Shown one piece after another: positions 62,105-64,000 of a DNA stretch of 64,000 nucleotides. The position numbers were made by a program, and so were the translations under genes. Under the pieces are notes generated by a model. The model did not search any database. It was given only the letters and a program-made list of their open reading frames with translations, and was not told the origin of the DNA. Numbering within the stretch: position 1 is the stretch's first letter; every line of letters starts with the position of its first letter. The DNA is from Prorocentrum cordatum (taxonomy: Eukaryota; Sar; Dinophyceae; Prorocentrales; Prorocentraceae): the NCBI GenBank assembly GCA_963575745.1, contig CAUYUJ010020159.1:312001-376000 (forward strand), read 5' to 3'.

Positions 62105-62605
62105 GCTGGGAGGCGGCGCGGCCTGCCGTGCTGTCGCCCTTCCTCCCTCCCCTCTTCTCCCCCCTCGGTCGTCTCCTCACCTTACCGCTGGGCTCTTTCG
62201 CGCTGGTTAGAAAATGTTCCGCAGCAGACACCATTCCGCATTTCCTCGCGGCGCGCAATGTATGAAGAGAGAGACCCGCGCCCTGCGCTACACATGGCTG
62301 CATAGGGATGAGTCAGTCGCCAAACCTATTGCTTGCTGACTGAACGAAGCAATTCTGACCTCCTGGGCCCCTGGGGCCCACTCGGGGCGCATCGTGGAAC
62401 CATCCCAGGACGTCTTCGGGACCTCTTAAGCCGTCTGAGTCGGGCGTCTTCGGCCCTGTCAGGCCGCTCTGGTCGCCTTCTGGTAGACCCCAGAGCTGTT
62501 TGAGCAGTGGGGGGTTGCCCGGCAGGCCCCGAATAGGTCAACATGTCACATGTCGTGGTCCAAACCGGGGGGTCCCGGCCTGGGCCTGGACCCCCCCGTA
62601 GCCCA
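62105..62605. other. No gene; diffuse GCCGTCT-type repeats 62345-62500
   Basis: Motifs of the type GGGACC-TCTTAAGCCGTCTGAG and GGGCGTCTTCGGCC recur with a period of about 15-25 bp. Similar sequence lies at 63500-63615. Confidence 0.5.
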
Positions 62606-62609
<4 letters not shown>

Positions 62610-62654
<45 letters not shown>

Positions 62655-62656
62655 GA
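62610..62656. repeat. (CT)n followed by (TA)n
   Basis: A clean CT dinucleotide run passes into a TA run. Confidence 0.95.
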
Positions 62657-63038
62657 CAGGTACACGCGTATGTATGATGATGGGTAAATGTATGTATATC
62701 TGTGTATGTACAAGTACATGTAAACGTATACCTGCAACCATGCGTGAATGTGTTGGTATACATATACTTACAAGTATAAGAATGAGTTTACGGAAGGGAA
62801 ACTGTACACGTACATGTACAGGTAAATGAACATAGTTGTGTTTATGCACCTGTATTTGCATGTGCAGGTGTTGATGAGGTTGTTAATAAACACACATGTA
62901 CATGTATGAATCGTTGTGCATGTAGACGTACATGTATGTGTACTCGTGTATGTATGTGTGTATGTGTACAGATGTTGTATTTGTACATGCATATGTGCAT
63001 GCGTATGTGTGTACACGTATATATGTGCATACAGGACT

Positions 63039-63075
<37 letters not shown>

Positions 63076-63210
63076 TTGAATAGGTGGGTTCGTGTGTAGT
63101 TACATGCCTAATGATGTACATGTGTGTAGATGTAGATGTACATGTGCATGCGCTTGTGCATGCATATGCAACTATAGATGTATGTGCGAATATACTTGTG
63201 TACATCGAAT
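62657..63210. repeat. TGTA/TACATG-rich cryptic repeat, AT-rich
   Basis: About 550 bp of loosely repeated TGTATG, ACATGTA and GTACATGT motifs, with a (TA)n run at 63042-63069. Composition differs sharply from the GC-rich neighbours. Frames are Tyr/His/Thr/Ile-rich artefacts. Confidence 0.8.
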
Positions 63211-63271
63211 TCTGTCGATCGAATTCTGACCGTCGCCATACAAACGCAAGGTCCCGAATGGGCCCTGATTT

Positions 63272-63485
63272 TCGACGCCCGGAATGGGTACGGAAAAATT
63301 GGGACAATGCCCAACAACAAATGTTGTCCCAAACAAACAGCAGCCGCTGTTGAGCGGGCGGCCTTCTGCCTCGAATGGATACAGGCCGCGGCGGCGCAGA
63401 CAGCGAATCCGGTTCGAAAGGAACAGGAACTGCTGTTGGGCATTGAACCCCTTCTTTCCGTACCCATTTCGGGCGTCCAGACTGG
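63272..63485. mobile_element. TIR element, family O
   Basis: Left arm GACGCCCGGAATGGGTACGG and right arm CCGTACCCATTTCGGGCGTC are inverted copies. They extend inward to CAATGCCCAACA and TGTTGGGCATTG, about 45 bp each. The interior of about 115 bp is noncoding. Only one copy is seen. Confidence 0.8.
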
Positions 63486-63640
63486 TCGGGGTCCCGTGAG
63501 GCCGCTTTCAGACAATCTTGGGGTCCTCCCGGGCCGTCTTGGGGCTCCCTGGGACCGTCTTGGTCCCTCTGGTTTTTGGCAGTCTTGGGCCGTCTGCGGC
63601 CCCCTCCGGCCGTCTGAGCCTCGAACTTATCCCCATCCCT
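63486..63640. repeat. Diffuse GGGCCGTCTTGGG-type repeat
   Basis: Recurring CTTGGGGTCC, GGGCCGTCTTGGGG and GGACCGTCTTGG units resemble 62345-62500. Confidence 0.55.
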
Positions 63641-63696
63641 AAGACTGACACGCCAAAAGGCGATGACAATCTTGGGGACGCGCCCTCAGAAAATAC

Positions 63697-63775
63697 GGGA
63701 ATCCCCAAGATTGGCATCGTGATGAGGGGATGCCCAACATAGGGATAGGGAAAGGTTCCAGGCTGGTAATCTCTT
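63697..63775. repeat. Dispersed repeat, family N copy 2
   Basis: Contains AAGATTGGCATCGTGATGAG, GGGATGCCCA, TAGGGATAGGGA and GTTCCAGGCTGGTAAT, as at 9318-9400. Confidence 0.65.
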
Positions 63776-63964
63776 GCCCCGGGGGAAGGGAAGAGACCCC
63801 TGGGCCCCGCTGGCTGCACAAAAGAAACATGCTCTGATGTCTGCGGGTGGTGCCGCAAAGCAACTCACGCCTCTGACGCGTCCCTACCCCTGCCAGCCGC
63901 GTCGCGGCCATGGGACTTCGTCAACATTGGCGGAGGCAGAAGCGGTGGATGGCCAAGGGTCGGG

Positions 63965-64000
63965 TATTACACGCATTCGCCAGGAAGCCTCGTCGAGGAC
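63965..64000. mobile_element. Family G fragment cut by the window end
   Basis: TATTACACGCATTCGCC and GGAAGCCTCGTCGA match the interior of family G copy 1 (ATTACACGCATTCGCC and GGAGCCTTGTCGTCGA). Confidence 0.55.

Noticed and set aside
61077-62303. 408-codon minus-strand frame
   Set aside because: Ala/Pro/Arg-rich; it overlaps a minisatellite and equally long plus-strand frames, so openness reflects GC content.
1-64000. tRNA and rRNA genes
   Set aside because: I scanned for typical T-loop (GGTTCGAATCC-like) and conserved rRNA motifs and found none with a matching context. A covariance-model search would be decisive.

Overview
This window looks like nuclear DNA of a dinoflagellate. The clearest sign is two near-perfect copies of the dinoflagellate spliced leader, both on the minus strand (about 25158-25179 and 56444-56465). 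Each sits directly in front of a long minus-strand reading frame. Other signs are high GC, very low gene density, abundant GGA/TCC and GAC/GTC triplet repeats, and many short inverted-repeat elements. No bacterial operon, rRNA, tRNA or CRISPR array is visible. I cannot name the species.

The best-supported coding unit is a non-LTR (LINE-type) retrotransposon on the minus strand, about 56465 down to 50466. It starts with a spliced-leader relic and a short 5' leader. ORF1 follows, with a coiled coil and a second domain and one frameshift. ORF2 then carries an apurinic-type endonuclease, a reverse transcriptase and a C-terminal Cys/His knuckle, broken by one TGA and one 1-base shift in a homopolymer. 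A 3' region with an ORF1-ORF2 mini-chimera and an A-rich tail completes it. A second leader-tagged reading frame (25157-24014, minus) looks like a retrocopied mRNA of unknown function. Both units are bordered on each side by GGA tracts read in the same direction.

From 35384 to 46943 there is a direct tandem duplication with units of about 5.76 and 5.79 kb. The two are almost identical outside their simple repeats and the junctions share a 4-base CGAG. Each unit holds a broken minus-strand gene of unknown function, a six-unit 73-bp minisatellite, three copies of the main MITE-like family and long GGA and GGT arrays.

The rest is a mosaic of dispersed repeats. Family A is the commonest: 14 independent copies plus 3 made by the duplication, about 150-185 bp, with inverted ends containing GTCGGGC and CTACAGG. 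Family B (four copies) carries GGATTCCCCATATTTTC. Family C (three copies) is a triplet array with a conserved cap. Family E (five copies plus a remnant) is a 600-780 bp cassette with exchangeable simple-repeat cores. Several foldback or TIR elements (H, J, K, L, G, O, P, R) occur once to three times. A minisatellite of about 0.9 kb built on GAGATCGATAGT lies at 31225-32125. Long overlapping frames elsewhere are explained by GC content and triplet repeats and were not called as genes. Family letters are my own labels.
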